The notes: generated by a model not told the origin, from the sequence alone. 64,000 bases of DNA from Azospirillum sp. 412522 (GCF_019805165.1 NZ_RWIJ01000025.1:1-64000); one strand, 5' to 3'. Shown: positions 25,938 through 35,022, counted from the stretch's first letter. A program made the numbers and translations.

Positions 25938-26930
25938 CTAGCGGGTGCGGTTCTTGTAGGCGTTGATGGCGATGACCAGCAGAAGGAACGCGCCCCAGAT
26001 GAAGTCGATCAGGTGGTTGGAGAAGCGCAGGATCTGGAAGCCGCTCGACAGCAGCATCAGCGCCGCCACCGCGATGGTGATGCCCAGAACCGTGCCGCGC
26101 CCGCCCGCCGGGTTGGTGCCCCCCAGCACCGCGATCAGCACCGCCTGCAACAGGTACGAGGTGCCGTAATCCGACTTCGCCGCATTGGTCCGCCCCGACA
26201 GGATGATCCCGGCGACCGAGGCCAGAACGCCGGTCAGCATGTAGCTGTAGAGCACCATCCGTTCCCGCTTCAGCCCGGCGAACAGTGCTGCCTTCGGGTT
26301 GGTGCCGATCAGCATCAGGTTGATGCCCAACGCGGTGCGGCTCAGCACGAAGGCGATCAGCGCGGCGATGACCGCGAACAGCACGAAGGGTGTCGCCAGC
26401 CCCAGGATCTTGCCGTTGCCGAGGAAGGCCCAGGCGGTGGGGAAGCCGACGATCGCCGGTCCGCCGGTCAGCACGATGGCGAGCCCGGTGAAGACCTGCC
26501 CCGTCCCCAGCGTCGCCAGAATCGGCGTGATGCCGAGCCGGGTGATCAGCAGCCCGTTGACCGTTCCCGCCACCAGCCCGGTACCGAGCGCGATCACCCC
26601 GCCCAGCAGGACGGTCAGGAGGCCGGTGTCGGCGATGCCGGCGGCCCCCGCCATCTTGTGGAACAGCACGCCCGCCAGGATGCCCGACAGGTTGGCGACC
26701 CCCACCACCGACAAATCGATGCCGCCGGTCAGCATGGCGATCATCATCGCGATGGAGAGCAGTCCCAGTTCGGGGAAGATGTAGGTGATCGATTCGAAAT
26801 TGTAGTAGCGCAGGAACTTGTCCGGGCTGAGCGCCGTCATCACGGCGAAGATCAGCACCGTCATCACCAGCAGCTGGACGATGTTGTTGTCGCGGTTGAC
26901 CAGGCTGCGGATGTTCATTTGTGCCTTCAT
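25938..26930 (-). CDS. Sugar ABC transporter permease 2 (RbsC family)
   Basis: A permease of about 330 residues of the ribose/autoinducer-2 class with eight to ten hydrophobic helices (LLVMTVLIFAVMTALSP, MIAMLTGGIDLSVVGVANLSGI, GTGLVAGTVNGLLITRLGI, ILATLGTGQVFTGLAIVLTGG). GGIDLSVVGVANLSG is the family signature in the second half of the first helical bundle, and LGGTNPAGGRGTVLGI the conserved cytoplasmic coupling loop. The start may be the ATG at 26918 (MNIRS), which has AAGG 5 nt upstream, rather than 26930. It works with the permease upstream and the double ATPase. Confidence 0.9.
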   Translation of the reverse strand: MKAQMNIRSLVNRDNNIVQLLVMTVLIFAVMTALSPDKFLRYYNFESITYIFPELGLLSIAMMIAMLTGGIDLSVVGVANLSGILAGVLFHKMAGAAGIADTGLLTVLLGGVIALGTGLVAGTVNGLLITRLGITPILATLGTGQVFTGLAIVLTGGPAIVGFPTAWAFLGNGKILGLATPFVLFAVIAALIAFVLSRTALGINLMLIGTNPKAALFAGLKRERMVLYSYMLTGVLASVAGIILSGRTNAAKSDYGTSYLLQAVLIAVLGGTNPAGGRGTVLGITIAVAALMLLSSGFQILRFSNHLIDFIWGAFLLLVIAINAYKNRTR

Positions 26931-26942
26931 GCTCCCGCCTCC

Positions 26943-27920
26943 TCACGCCGCCCGGCGGCGGTCGCGCCACGCCGACAGGGCGGTCGCGGCGATGACGATC
27001 AAACCCACGACGACGAGCTGCCAAGTGGTGTCCACGCGCATGATGATCAGGCTGTTCTTGACCATCACCAGCATGAAGACGCCGAGCATGGTGCCGAGAA
27101 CGCTGCCCCGCCCACCGAAGATCGACGCCCCGCCCAGCACCACCGCGGCGATCACGTCCAGCTCAAGACCCACGAAGTCGCGCGGGTTGGCCAGCCAGAT
27201 CATGCCGCTGTGCAGAAGCCCGGCGAAACCGGCCAGCGCACCGGCGACGCAATAGATGAAGAAGATGGTCTTGCGCAAATCGAAGCCGGCGCGCCGTGCC
27301 GCCTCGGGATCGCCGCCCAGCGCATAGGCGCTGCGGCCGATCATCGTGTAGCGCAGCACCAGATGCATGGCGAGCGCCAGCCCGAGATAGATCAGCACCA
27401 TCGCCGTCAGGCCGTAGGTGGTGCCGTCGGCCTTGGTGACGCTGACCACGTCGGTGCGGCCGAAGTCGATCAGCGCGGTCGGCATCTTGTTGATGTTGAT
27501 CATGCTGGTGCCGACGACGCCCAGCAGGAAGCCGCGCACCATGGCGCTGGTGCCCAGCGTCACGATCAGCGGGATCATGCGGAACTTGTAGACGAAGAAG
27601 CCGTTCACCGCGCCGAACGCCAGCCCCATCAGCGTGGCGGCCAGCAGCGGCAGGACGACGCCGTTGTATCCCAGCGCCAGCATGCCCTTGATCGTCAGGT
27701 ACATGGCGGCGACGGCGAAGGCCGGGAACGACACGTCGATGCCGCCGGAGATCAGCACCAGCAGCACGCCCATCGCCATGATGCCGATGATGACGTTGCT
27801 GCGCATCAGGCTGAACAGGTTGTCGAGCTGCCAGAAGGCGGGGTTGATCGTGCCGATGAGGACCATGGCGAGCAGCAGGATGCCCGCGATGACCGTTTCC
27901 GACCGGCGGAGCAGGGCCAT
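26943..27920 (-). CDS. Sugar ABC transporter permease 1 (RbsC family)
   Basis: A 325-residue membrane protein homologous to the adjacent permease, giving the heterodimeric channel usual for AI-2 and rhamnose-type importers. The signature is LLVLISGGIDVSFPAFAVAAMYLTI, followed by AFGAVNGFFVYKFRMIPLIVTLGTSAMVRG and VLGGASIFGGRGSVLGTMLGV. It begins with basic residues before the first helix (MALLRRSETVIAGILLLAMVL). The 12-nt gap on either side shows tight operon structure. Confidence 0.92.
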   Translation of the reverse strand: MALLRRSETVIAGILLLAMVLIGTINPAFWQLDNLFSLMRSNVIIGIMAMGVLLVLISGGIDVSFPAFAVAAMYLTIKGMLALGYNGVVLPLLAATLMGLAFGAVNGFFVYKFRMIPLIVTLGTSAMVRGFLLGVVGTSMININKMPTALIDFGRTDVVSVTKADGTTYGLTAMVLIYLGLALAMHLVLRYTMIGRSAYALGGDPEAARRAGFDLRKTIFFIYCVAGALAGFAGLLHSGMIWLANPRDFVGLELDVIAAVVLGGASIFGGRGSVLGTMLGVFMLVMVKNSLIIMRVDTTWQLVVVGLIVIAATALSAWRDRRRAA

Positions 27921-27931
27921 CGGTTCCTCCC

Positions 27932-29434
27932 TCAGGTAAAGGTCTTGAGCCGGTCGCTGACCGTCTCTTCGGTGACGGCGGCGGCGGGCAGATCCTCGAT
28001 GAAGCGCCCGCGATGCATCAGCACGAGGCGGTTGCAGTTCTGCACCAGCTCCAGCACGTCGTCGGAGATCATCAGGACGGCGAGGCCATGATGCTGCGCC
28101 AGCTCCCGGATCTTGGCATGGATCTCCGCCTTCGACCCGACATCGACGCCAACGGTCGGGCCGTTCAGGATCAGCACGCGGGCGTCGGTCAGCAGCCAGC
28201 GGGCCAGCACCACGCGCTGCTGGTTACCGCCGGAAAGCTGCATTACCGGCTTCTCGGCGGTCGGCGTGGCGATCTGCATGGCGCGGACCATGCCCTGCGT
28301 CATTTCCTCCGCTTGGCTGCGGTCGATCACCAGCCTGCGTGCCAGCCGCTCGTAGGAGGTGGCGAGCATGTTGCGCTTGATGCTCTGCGGCAGGAACAGA
28401 CCTTCGGTCAGCCGGTCCTCCGGCACATAGGCGATGCCGGCATCGATGGCCTCCTGGGTCGTGCGCAGCCGCACCGGCGCGCCGTCGATCAGGATCTCGC
28501 CTTCATAGCGCGGGACCATGCCGAACAGGGCCAGCGCCAGATCGGTGCGGCCGGAGCCCAGCAGGCCGGACAGCCCGACGATCTCGCCCGGCCGGATGGC
28601 GAGGCTCAGATCCTCGCATTTGCCGGGCACGGTCAGGCCGCGGATCTCCAGCCGGGGCACCGGCGGCGGGCCGGGCGGCGGGATCCAGGCATAGGGTTCG
28701 TTGAGGATGTCGCCGCCGGTCATGTGGCGGGTGATCAGCGCCTCGTCGAAGTCGCCGGTCGGCCCCTCCGCCACCTTTCGGCCGTTGCGGATCACGGTGA
28801 TGCGCTCGCTGATCTCCAGCATCTCGCGCATCTTGTGGCTGACGAACAGGATGGCGATGCCGCGCGCCTGGATGTCACGGACGATGCGGAACAGCGTCTC
28901 GACCTCCTTGCGGGTCAAGGCGGTGGTCGGCTCGTCCATGATGATCAGGCGGGCGTCGGACATCAGTGCGCGGGCGATGGCGACCAGCTGCTTGCCGGCG
29001 GTCGGCAGCGACGCGACCTCCGCATCCAGGTCCAGCTCCACGCCCAGCCTATCGACCGCCTCGCGGGCGATGGCGCGGGTGCGCCGCCAGTTCATCAGGC
29101 GCCGCTTCTCGCCGAGATGGACGTTCATCGCCAGATTCTCGGCGACCGTCAGGTTCCCGAACAGGGAGAAATCCTGGTAGATGACCTGGACGCCGTGGGC
29201 GATCGCCTCGATCGGCGACATCGCCGATATCGGCTTGCCGTCGATCAGGATCTCGCCGCCGTCCGGCTGGTAGACGCCGGACATGATCTTGATGACGGTG
29301 GATTTGCCCGACCCGTTCTCGCCGGCCAGGCAATGGATCTCGCCGGGCTTGATGACCAGCGACATGGCGTCCAGCGCCACGACGCCGGCAAACACCTTCC
29401 GGATGTTCCGGAGTTCGATGAAACCGTCCGACAT
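27932..29434 (-). CDS. Sugar ABC transporter ATP-binding protein (RbsA-type double domain)
   Basis: A 500-residue protein with two ABC cassettes. The first has Walker A GENGSGKST, the signature-like LPTAGKQLVAIARAL and Walker B LIIMDEPTTAL. The second has a degenerate Walker A (GLLGSGRTDLA) and a full signature LSGGNQQRVVLARWLL, with Walker B VLILNGPTVGVD. This asymmetry is normal for the RbsA/MglA/LsrA group, where only the first site hydrolyses ATP efficiently. It powers uptake through the two RbsC-type permeases, and the binding-protein gene lies upstream. The start ATG at 29434 has GCGGAAG upstream. Confidence 0.94.
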   Translation of the reverse strand: MSDGFIELRNIRKVFAGVVALDAMSLVIKPGEIHCLAGENGSGKSTVIKIMSGVYQPDGGEILIDGKPISAMSPIEAIAHGVQVIYQDFSLFGNLTVAENLAMNVHLGEKRRLMNWRRTRAIAREAVDRLGVELDLDAEVASLPTAGKQLVAIARALMSDARLIIMDEPTTALTRKEVETLFRIVRDIQARGIAILFVSHKMREMLEISERITVIRNGRKVAEGPTGDFDEALITRHMTGGDILNEPYAWIPPPGPPPVPRLEIRGLTVPGKCEDLSLAIRPGEIVGLSGLLGSGRTDLALALFGMVPRYEGEILIDGAPVRLRTTQEAIDAGIAYVPEDRLTEGLFLPQSIKRNMLATSYERLARRLVIDRSQAEEMTQGMVRAMQIATPTAEKPVMQLSGGNQQRVVLARWLLTDARVLILNGPTVGVDVGSKAEIHAKIRELAQHHGLAVLMISDDVLELVQNCNRLVLMHRGRFIEDLPAAAVTEETVSDRLKTFT

Positions 29435-29518
29435 GTCTTCCGCCCGGCGGTTCGAGGAAAGGATGAAGACGTGGGCGCCGACGACCGTTTCCGGCCGCCG
29501 GCGCCCGCCTTCAGATCA

Positions 29519-30565
29519 TCAGAAGTCGTAGGAGCCCATGTTCTCCTTGGTGACGCCGACCCAGCCCTGGCCGTACAGCAGGTTGGCCTTGGCCCCCTGC
29601 GGCGTGGTCAGGTTGGTGTAGCCCGGCAGGCCCAGGTTCAGGCCGGCCTTGATCTGGTCCTTCTTGCCGTCCAGCGCCATCACCGCCAGCATGTTCATGG
29701 CATAGCCGGCGACCGCCGGATCCCAGAACTGGATGTACTGGATGTCGCCCTGGGTCAGATACTGGCCGGCGACCGACACCAGACCGGTGCCGGAGAAGAA
29801 CAGCTTGTTCTTCAGCCCGCGTTCCGCCACCAGACGGCCGGCGCCGGCCGAGGTCGGCATCGGGCCGCCGATGATGCCCTTCAGGTCCGGATAGGTGGTC
29901 AGGACTTCCTTCAGCTTGTTGTAGTCGGTGTTGGCGTCGTCATAGGTCTCCAGACGGTTGGTCACCATCTGCATCTTCGGGAAATGTTCCTTCTGATAGG
30001 CGACGGCGCCGTCGATCCATTCGTTCTGCGACTTGGAGGTCAGGCTGCCGACGGTGCAGACATACTTGCCCTCGCCGCCCATCGCCTTGCCCAGCACTTC
30101 CATCAGCTTGGCGCCGTAGGCGAAGTTGTCGAAGGCCTCCAGCACATAGTCGGCGTTCTGGATGTTCGACGCTTCATGCGCGATCACCACGATGCCGCGG
30201 TCGCGCGCCTTCTTCAGCACCGGCTCAACCGCCTCGACCGAGAAGGGGACGATGGCGATGGCATCGACGCCCTGGGCGATCAGGTTCTCGACCAGCTGGA
30301 CCTGCGCCGCCGCGTCGGCCTGGCTCGGGCCCACCATCCAGGTGTCGTGGCCGGTGTCGCTGGCGAACTGCTTCACGCCGTCGCGCATGCGGTCGAACCA
30401 GGCGATGCCGTCGACCTTCACCACGGTGGCGATGGTGTATTTCTTCTTGGTGGCGTCGGACTTCAGAGTCTTGACGGCATCCGGGGTCGGAACCGGATCG
30501 GCCGCCATCGCCGGCCCGGCGACCAACGACGCGGCTACGATGAGCGAGGACAGCAACTTCTTCAT
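29519..30565 (-). CDS. Periplasmic sugar-binding protein (LsrB/RhaS-like)
   Basis: A 348-residue binding protein with a clear Sec signal (MKKLLSSLIVAASLVAGPAMA, cut before ADPVP) and the type I periplasmic fold: TIATVVKVDGIAWFDRMRDGVKQFA, IAQGVDAIAIVPFSVEAVEP, IVVIAHEAS, and FFSGTGLVSVAGQYL in the C lobe. Sequence style (WFDRMRDGVKQF) matches the branch annotated as autoinducer-2 or rhamnose-type binding proteins. Together with deoxyribose-phosphate aldolase and two kinases it suggests uptake of a pentose, deoxypentose or a furanose such as AI-2. The start at 30565 has GGGAG 10 nt upstream. An intercistronic hairpin separates it from deoC. Confidence 0.92.
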   Translation of the reverse strand: MKKLLSSLIVAASLVAGPAMAADPVPTPDAVKTLKSDATKKKYTIATVVKVDGIAWFDRMRDGVKQFASDTGHDTWMVGPSQADAAAQVQLVENLIAQGVDAIAIVPFSVEAVEPVLKKARDRGIVVIAHEASNIQNADYVLEAFDNFAYGAKLMEVLGKAMGGEGKYVCTVGSLTSKSQNEWIDGAVAYQKEHFPKMQMVTNRLETYDDANTDYNKLKEVLTTYPDLKGIIGGPMPTSAGAGRLVAERGLKNKLFFSGTGLVSVAGQYLTQGDIQYIQFWDPAVAGYAMNMLAVMALDGKKDQIKAGLNLGLPGYTNLTTPQGAKANLLYGQGWVGVTKENMGSYDF

Positions 30566-30683
30566 GTTGGCGTGACTCCCATGGCAGGCGATAGGCACCG
30601 TGCGGGTGGGGCAGGGGAAACCTCGATCCACCGACGGTGCCGGGGTGTTTGCCACCCCCTCCGTGTTCCGTTTTTGGTGATGC

Positions 30684-30725
30684 CGTGCCGGGTGGGACGG
30701 ACGGAACTCCCGCCCGACCGGCACG
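30684..30725. other. Intercistronic hairpin between deoC and binding-protein gene
   Basis: CGTGCCGG (30684-30691) and CCGGCACG (30718-30725) form a perfect 8-bp stem extended by GC-rich pairs. No T-tract follows on the minus strand, so it probably attenuates or stabilises the polycistronic message rather than ending it. Confidence 0.45.
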
Positions 30726-30753
30726 CCTTGCGGCGTGTGCGAAGCCGGCAGGG

Positions 30754-31425
30754 TCAGCCGCCGACGATCGCCACGCTGGCGCTGGCGCCGATGCGCGAGG
30801 CGCCGGCTGCGATCATGCGGCGGGCATCCCCAGCGGTCCGCACGCCGCCCGACGCCTTGACGCCCATGCCGTCGCCGACGGTGCGGCGCATCAGCGCCAC
30901 GTCTTCGGCGGTGGCGCCGCCCCCGGCGAAGCCGGTGGAGGTCTTGACGAAATCGGCCCCGGCCTCCTGCGACAGCCGGCAGGCCAGGATCTTCTCCTCG
31001 TCGGTGAGCAGGCTGGTCTCGATGATGACCTTCAGCAGGGCGTCGCCGCAGGCGCGCTTGACCGCAGCGATGTCGTCGCGCACCGCGGTCGCCTGTCCGG
31101 CCTTCAGCAGGCCGATCGGGATCACCATGTCGACCTCGCGGGCGCCGTGGCGCACCACCCACTCGGCCTCGTCCGCCTTGATCGCCGTGGGATCGGCGCC
31201 GAAGGGGAAGCAGATCACGGCGCAGGGCGCCACCGGCGATCCGGCCAGCCGTTCGGCCACCAGCGGGATGAAGACGGGATTGACGCAGACCGCCTTGAAG
31301 GCGTGCGCACGCGCCTCGTCGCACAGCCGCTCGACCTCGGCGGGCTGCGCGTCCGGGCGCAACAGGGTGTGGTCGATGAACGGAGCCAGACCGGCCGGCT
31401 CCGCCGGAACGCTGGGTATCGGCAT
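30754..31425 (-). CDS. deoC: Deoxyribose-phosphate aldolase
   Basis: A 223-residue class I aldolase, normal length for DERA. FIDHTLLRPDAQ opens the barrel. D99 (VDMVIPIG) and the Schiff-base lysine K161 in DFVKTSTGF match DeoC, as does K190 in KASGGVR. It cleaves 2-deoxyribose 5-phosphate into glyceraldehyde 3-phosphate and acetaldehyde. The start ATG at 31425 has GGAGGA upstream; a longer frame to 31500 lacks homology and would cover the operator palindromes. It is the first gene of the pentose operon, before the transporter genes, and divergent from the DeoR regulator. Confidence 0.94.
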   Translation of the reverse strand: MPIPSVPAEPAGLAPFIDHTLLRPDAQPAEVERLCDEARAHAFKAVCVNPVFIPLVAERLAGSPVAPCAVICFPFGADPTAIKADEAEWVVRHGAREVDMVIPIGLLKAGQATAVRDDIAAVKRACGDALLKVIIETSLLTDEEKILACRLSQEAGADFVKTSTGFAGGGATAEDVALMRRTVGDGMGVKASGGVRTAGDARRMIAAGASRIGASASVAIVGG

Positions 31426-31480
31426 CTTGGTCCTCCCGGGGAGCCCCTTGTCCTTGGAGGCTCTCCTCGATTGTCGCCGG

Positions 31481-31521
31481 GATGCTGACATCGCCTTCAA
31501 ATCCGTTGCGATGTTAACATC
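31481..31521. promoter_or_regulatory. Tandem DeoR-type operator candidates
   Basis: GATGCTGACATC (31481-31492) and the perfect palindrome GATGTTAACATC (31510-31521) differ at two positions and are 29 bp apart, close to three helical turns. They lie upstream of deoC and face the divergent DeoR gene, in the only region where both promoters can be. Confidence 0.6.
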
Positions 31522-31662
31522 CTAACATTTTCTGAAAGGATAGTTCCACGCGGTCGCGCAGTGTGTCAAGATCAATGCATGCGATTGTGAACTTGACCAC
31601 GGCCATCCCGTTCATGGTCTCATGACATTGGGATTAACCCGCCTGGATTGCTGGATTTGGAC

Positions 31663-32430
31663 ATGTCGATGAGAAGGGCCGAGCGTCTGAACCGGTTGCA
31701 GTCCGCCCTGGATGCCGGCGGCTATCTCCGGTTGAAGGATGCCGCCCATCTGCTGGGCGTCTCGGAGATGACGGTGCGGCGCGACATCGCATCCTGCGGC
31801 GGCCGCTTCGCCTATCTCGGCGGCTACATCGCCGGCGGGCCGGAGAGTGCCAGTGGCATGGGTTACATCCTGGACCGCGAGCGGGACGCCCATATCGAAA
31901 TGAAGCGGGCCGCCTGCGACGCGGCGGCGACCCTGCTGAAGCCGGGGGAGACGGTGTTCATCGACTGCGGCACCACCACCACCCATCTCGCCAGCCGCAT
32001 CCCGGCCGACAGCCAGATCACCGTGGTCTGCTACGCCATGAACGTCGCGGAGATCGTCTGCAAGAAGCCGGGCGTGCGTGTGGTCATGCTGGGCGGGCTC
32101 TACCATGCCTCCTCGGCATCCTTCTCCAGCCCGGAATCGCTGGAGATGCTGCGCGGTATCGGCATCAACACCGCCTTCATCTCGGCCGGCGGTGTGCATG
32201 AATCGCTGGGGATCAGCTGCTCCAACTTCCATGAGGTGGAGATCAAGCAGACCGCCATCGCCAACGCGGTCACCAAGGCGCTGGTGGTCGACAGCAGCAA
32301 GTTCGATCAGGTCAAGCCGGCCTTCTTCGCCAAGCTCGGCAGCTTCGACTTCCTGTGCTGCGACGGCGGGCTGGAGACCGCGCGGGCGGAGCGGCTGGCC
32401 GCCGCCGGTTTGCGGATCGTGCCGGCCTGA
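31663..32430 (+). CDS. DeoR-family transcriptional regulator
   Basis: A 255-residue DeoR-type repressor. The HTH reads RLNRLQSALDAGGYLRLKDAAHLLGVSEMTVRRDI, with the classic MTVRRD recognition helix, followed by the sugar-phosphate-sensing domain (FIDCGTTTTHLASRIPADSQITVVCYAMNVAEIV; VDSSKFDQVKPAFFAKLGSFDFLCCD). The start ATG at 31663 fits the family; a TTG five codons earlier is possible and the ribosome site is weak. It likely represses the divergent deoC-transporter-kinase operon and responds to a phosphorylated sugar, for example deoxyribose 5-phosphate. Confidence 0.9.
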   Translation: MSMRRAERLNRLQSALDAGGYLRLKDAAHLLGVSEMTVRRDIASCGGRFAYLGGYIAGGPESASGMGYILDRERDAHIEMKRAACDAAATLLKPGETVFIDCGTTTTHLASRIPADSQITVVCYAMNVAEIVCKKPGVRVVMLGGLYHASSASFSSPESLEMLRGIGINTAFISAGGVHESLGISCSNFHEVEIKQTAIANAVTKALVVDSSKFDQVKPAFFAKLGSFDFLCCDGGLETARAERLAAAGLRIVPA

Positions 32431-32440
32431 CGCCCCCCAC

Positions 32441-33388
32441 TCAGCCACCCGGCGCCAGAGCCCGGTGGCTGGCATGGAGGCCGTCGATGATCGCCTGTCC
32501 ACGCTCCAGCAGATAGCTGCGCAGCTGCGCGTGCACGGGCAGCAGAGGCAGGCTGCGGCGATGGGCGATGTACCAGGACCGCATCAGCGGCAATCCCTCC
32601 ACCTTCAGTTCGCGCAGCATGCCCAGCGCCAGTTCCAGATCCACGGTATGGCGGGACAGCAGGGCGATCCCGATGCCGGCCATGACCGCCTGCTTGATTG
32701 TCTCGTTGCTGCTGGAGGTCATGACGATGTGTGGCGTGAAGCCGCGGCTGTTGAAATAGGCGTCGGTCAGCGCACGCGTCCCGGCGCCTTCTTCCCGTGC
32801 GATGAAGCCGCTGCCGGCCAGATCGGACAGGCGCAGGGCCGGGGCGCCGGCCAAGGGATGGGTCGGCGCACAGATGATGCTGCTGGGGTGGCGGGCAAAA
32901 GGCTCGCCCAGCAGTTCCGCCTCGTCCAGCGGGCGGCCCATGATGGCGAGGTCGACTTCGCCCTTGGCGACCATCGCGTTCACCTCCCGCCGGTTGCCGT
33001 CCTGGAGGTGGATCGACACGCCCGGCCGTTCCTCGCGAAAGCGGGAGATCATGTGCGGCGCGATGTATTTGGCGGTGCTGACCAGCCCGATGGTGACGTT
33101 GCCGCCGGTCACCCCCTTCAGCGCCTGCATCCGCCGGTCGGCATTGTCCAGCGCCTGGAGGACGAGCGCCGCATGGTCCAGCAGATCGCGCCCGGCCTCC
33201 GTCAGCACGACGCGCCGTCCCACCCGCTCGAACAGCGGGAAGCCGCAATGGCCCTCCACCTGCTTGATCTGGAAAGAGACCGCGCCGGGCGTCAGGCCGA
33301 ACTGCTCCGCCACCCGGGCGAAGGACAGGCTGCGGGCGGCGGCGGTGAAGATCTGGAGCTGGCGCAAGGTGGCGTGCTGGATGGTCAT
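32441..33388 (-). CDS. cbbR: CbbR, LysR-type regulator of the Calvin-cycle operon
   Basis: A 315-residue LysR-type protein. TLRQLQIFTAAARSLSFARVAEQFGLTPGAVSFQIKQVEGHCGFPLFER is the HTH with the CbbR-type FARVAEQF signature, followed by GNVTIGLVSTAKYIAPHMISRFREERPGV, the ligand domain. CbbR activates cbb genes in response to RuBP, PEP or NADPH depending on species. It is divergent from cbbL, the classical arrangement. The start ATG at 33388 is preferred over a GTG two codons upstream. The 3' end nearly touches the convergent DeoR gene. Confidence 0.95.
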   Translation of the reverse strand: MTIQHATLRQLQIFTAAARSLSFARVAEQFGLTPGAVSFQIKQVEGHCGFPLFERVGRRVVLTEAGRDLLDHAALVLQALDNADRRMQALKGVTGGNVTIGLVSTAKYIAPHMISRFREERPGVSIHLQDGNRREVNAMVAKGEVDLAIMGRPLDEAELLGEPFARHPSSIICAPTHPLAGAPALRLSDLAGSGFIAREEGAGTRALTDAYFNSRGFTPHIVMTSSSNETIKQAVMAGIGIALLSRHTVDLELALGMLRELKVEGLPLMRSWYIAHRRSLPLLPVHAQLRSYLLERGQAIIDGLHASHRALAPGG

Positions 33389-33512
33389 CGACACACCGTA
33401 TTCATCAGGGATTCCTATCCATACTGTGCTGTATATTTGAATTTTCCTTAACAGTGCGTACGGCTAACATTTTCATCGGAACGAACCGAACGCCACCGGC
33501 GAGGTGAAGACG
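33389..33512. promoter_or_regulatory. cbbR-cbbL intergenic control region
   Basis: A locally AT-rich 124-bp spacer that must contain the CbbR-dependent promoter. TGA-N7-TTA at 33438-33450 fits the CbbR half-site rule TNA-N7/8-TNA. The ribosome site of cbbL is GAGGTGAAG before ATG 33513. Confidence 0.5.
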
Positions 33513-35009
33513 ATGAACTACGTATCGACGACGCTCACTCCTGACCAGAAGGCCGGCAACGCAGTCGTCAGCGATCCCAAGGCCCGCTATCGGCCCGGCG
33601 TGCTGAAATACCGTCAGATGGGCTATTGGGAGCCGGACTACGAGCCGAAGGACACCGACGTGCTCGCCGTCTTCCGCATCACGCCGCAGGACGGCGTCGA
33701 TCCGGAGGAAGCGGCGGCGGCCGTCGCCGGCGAAAGCTCCACCGCCACCTGGACCGTGGTGTGGACCGACCGGCTGACAGATTGCGAGCGCTATCGCGCC
33801 AAGGCCTTCCGCGTCGATCCGGTGCCCGGCACGCCCGGCCAGTATTTCGCCTACATCGCCTACGAACTCGACCTGTTCGAGGAGGGGTCGATCGCCAACC
33901 TCACCGCGTCGATCATCGGCAACGTCTTCGGATTCAAGCCGCTGAAGGGCCTGCGGCTGGAGGACATGCGGATTCCCGTCGCCTATCTCAAGACCTTCCA
34001 GGGACCGGCGACCGGCATCGTGGTGGAGCGCGAGCGGCTGAACAATTTCGGCCGGCCGTTGCTGGGCGCGACGATGAAGCCCAAGCTGGGCCTGTCCGGC
34101 CGGAATTACGGCCGCGTGGTGTACGAGGCGCTGAAGGGCGGACTCGACTTCACCAAGGACGACGAGAACATCAACTCCCAGCCCTTCATGCATTGGCGCG
34201 ACCGCTTCCTCTACTGCATGGAGGGGGTCAACCGCGCCATCGCCGAGACCGGGGAGGTCAAGGGCACCTACCTGAACGTTACCGCCGCCACCATGGAGGA
34301 CATGTACGAGCGCGCCGAGTTCGCCAAGGAACTAGGCAGCGTCGTCATCATGATCGATCTGGTGATCGGCTACACCGCGATCCAATCGATGGCGAAATGG
34401 GCGCGGCGCAACGACATGATCCTGCACCTGCACCGGGCCGGCCATTCCACCTACACCCGGCAGAAGAGCCACGGCGTGTCCTTCCGCGTCATCGCCAAAT
34501 GGATGCGCATGGCCGGCGTCGACCACATCCATGCCGGCACCGTCGTCGGCAAGCTGGAGGGCGACCCCAACGTCATCCGCGGAATCTACGACACCTGCCG
34601 CGAGACCCATGTCCCGCAGAATCTCCAGCACGGCATCTTCTTCGACCAGCCTTGGGCCGGGCTGAAGCGGGTGATGCCGGTGGCGTCGGGCGGCATCCAT
34701 GCCGGGCAGATGCACCAGTTGCTGACGTATCTGGGCGAGGACGTCGTCCTGCAGTTCGGCGGCGGCACCATCGGCCATCCCGACGGCATCCAGGCCGGCG
34801 CCACCGCCAACCGCGTCGCGCTGGAGGTGATGGTCAAGGCGCGCAACGAGGGGCGCGACATCTGGAACGAGGGGCCGGAGATCCTGCGCGACGCCGCCCG
34901 CTGGTGCGCGCCGCTGCGTGCGGCTCTCGACACCTGGAAGGACGTCACCTTCGACTACGCCTCGACCGACAGCGTCGATTACGTCCCCACCCCCACCGCG
35001 GCGATGTGA
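33513..35009 (+). CDS. cbbL: RuBisCO large chain, red-type form IC
   Basis: A 498-residue catalytic subunit fixing CO2 on ribulose 1,5-bisphosphate. All active-site elements are intact: GATMKPKLGLS (K189), GGLDFTKDDENINSQPF with the carbamylated lysine K215, D217 and E218, LHLHRAGH, loop 6 GTVVGKLEGD, and the C-terminal FGGGTIGHPDG. The N-terminal extension and the downstream cbbX identify the red-type form IC of alpha- and betaproteobacteria. The start ATG at 33513 has GAGG upstream; an upstream in-frame GTG is only three codons away. First gene of the cbb operon, 13 nt before cbbS. Confidence 0.98.
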   Translation: MNYVSTTLTPDQKAGNAVVSDPKARYRPGVLKYRQMGYWEPDYEPKDTDVLAVFRITPQDGVDPEEAAAAVAGESSTATWTVVWTDRLTDCERYRAKAFRVDPVPGTPGQYFAYIAYELDLFEEGSIANLTASIIGNVFGFKPLKGLRLEDMRIPVAYLKTFQGPATGIVVERERLNNFGRPLLGATMKPKLGLSGRNYGRVVYEALKGGLDFTKDDENINSQPFMHWRDRFLYCMEGVNRAIAETGEVKGTYLNVTAATMEDMYERAEFAKELGSVVIMIDLVIGYTAIQSMAKWARRNDMILHLHRAGHSTYTRQKSHGVSFRVIAKWMRMAGVDHIHAGTVVGKLEGDPNVIRGIYDTCRETHVPQNLQHGIFFDQPWAGLKRVMPVASGGIHAGQMHQLLTYLGEDVVLQFGGGTIGHPDGIQAGATANRVALEVMVKARNEGRDIWNEGPEILRDAARWCAPLRAALDTWKDVTFDYASTDSVDYVPTPTAAM

Positions 35010-35022
35010 AGGAGCGATTCCC

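Noticed and set aside
22255..25941. Open frame of more than 1200 codons on the plus strand across the sugar-kinase genes
   Set aside because: It is an antisense frame kept open by high GC and codon bias. The product is His/Gly/Arg-rich without any domain, while the minus strand has three well-conserved genes.
28013..31525. Open frame of about 1170 codons on the plus strand across the ABC transporter genes
   Set aside because: Antisense shadow of the ATPase, binding-protein and deoC genes; low-complexity product.
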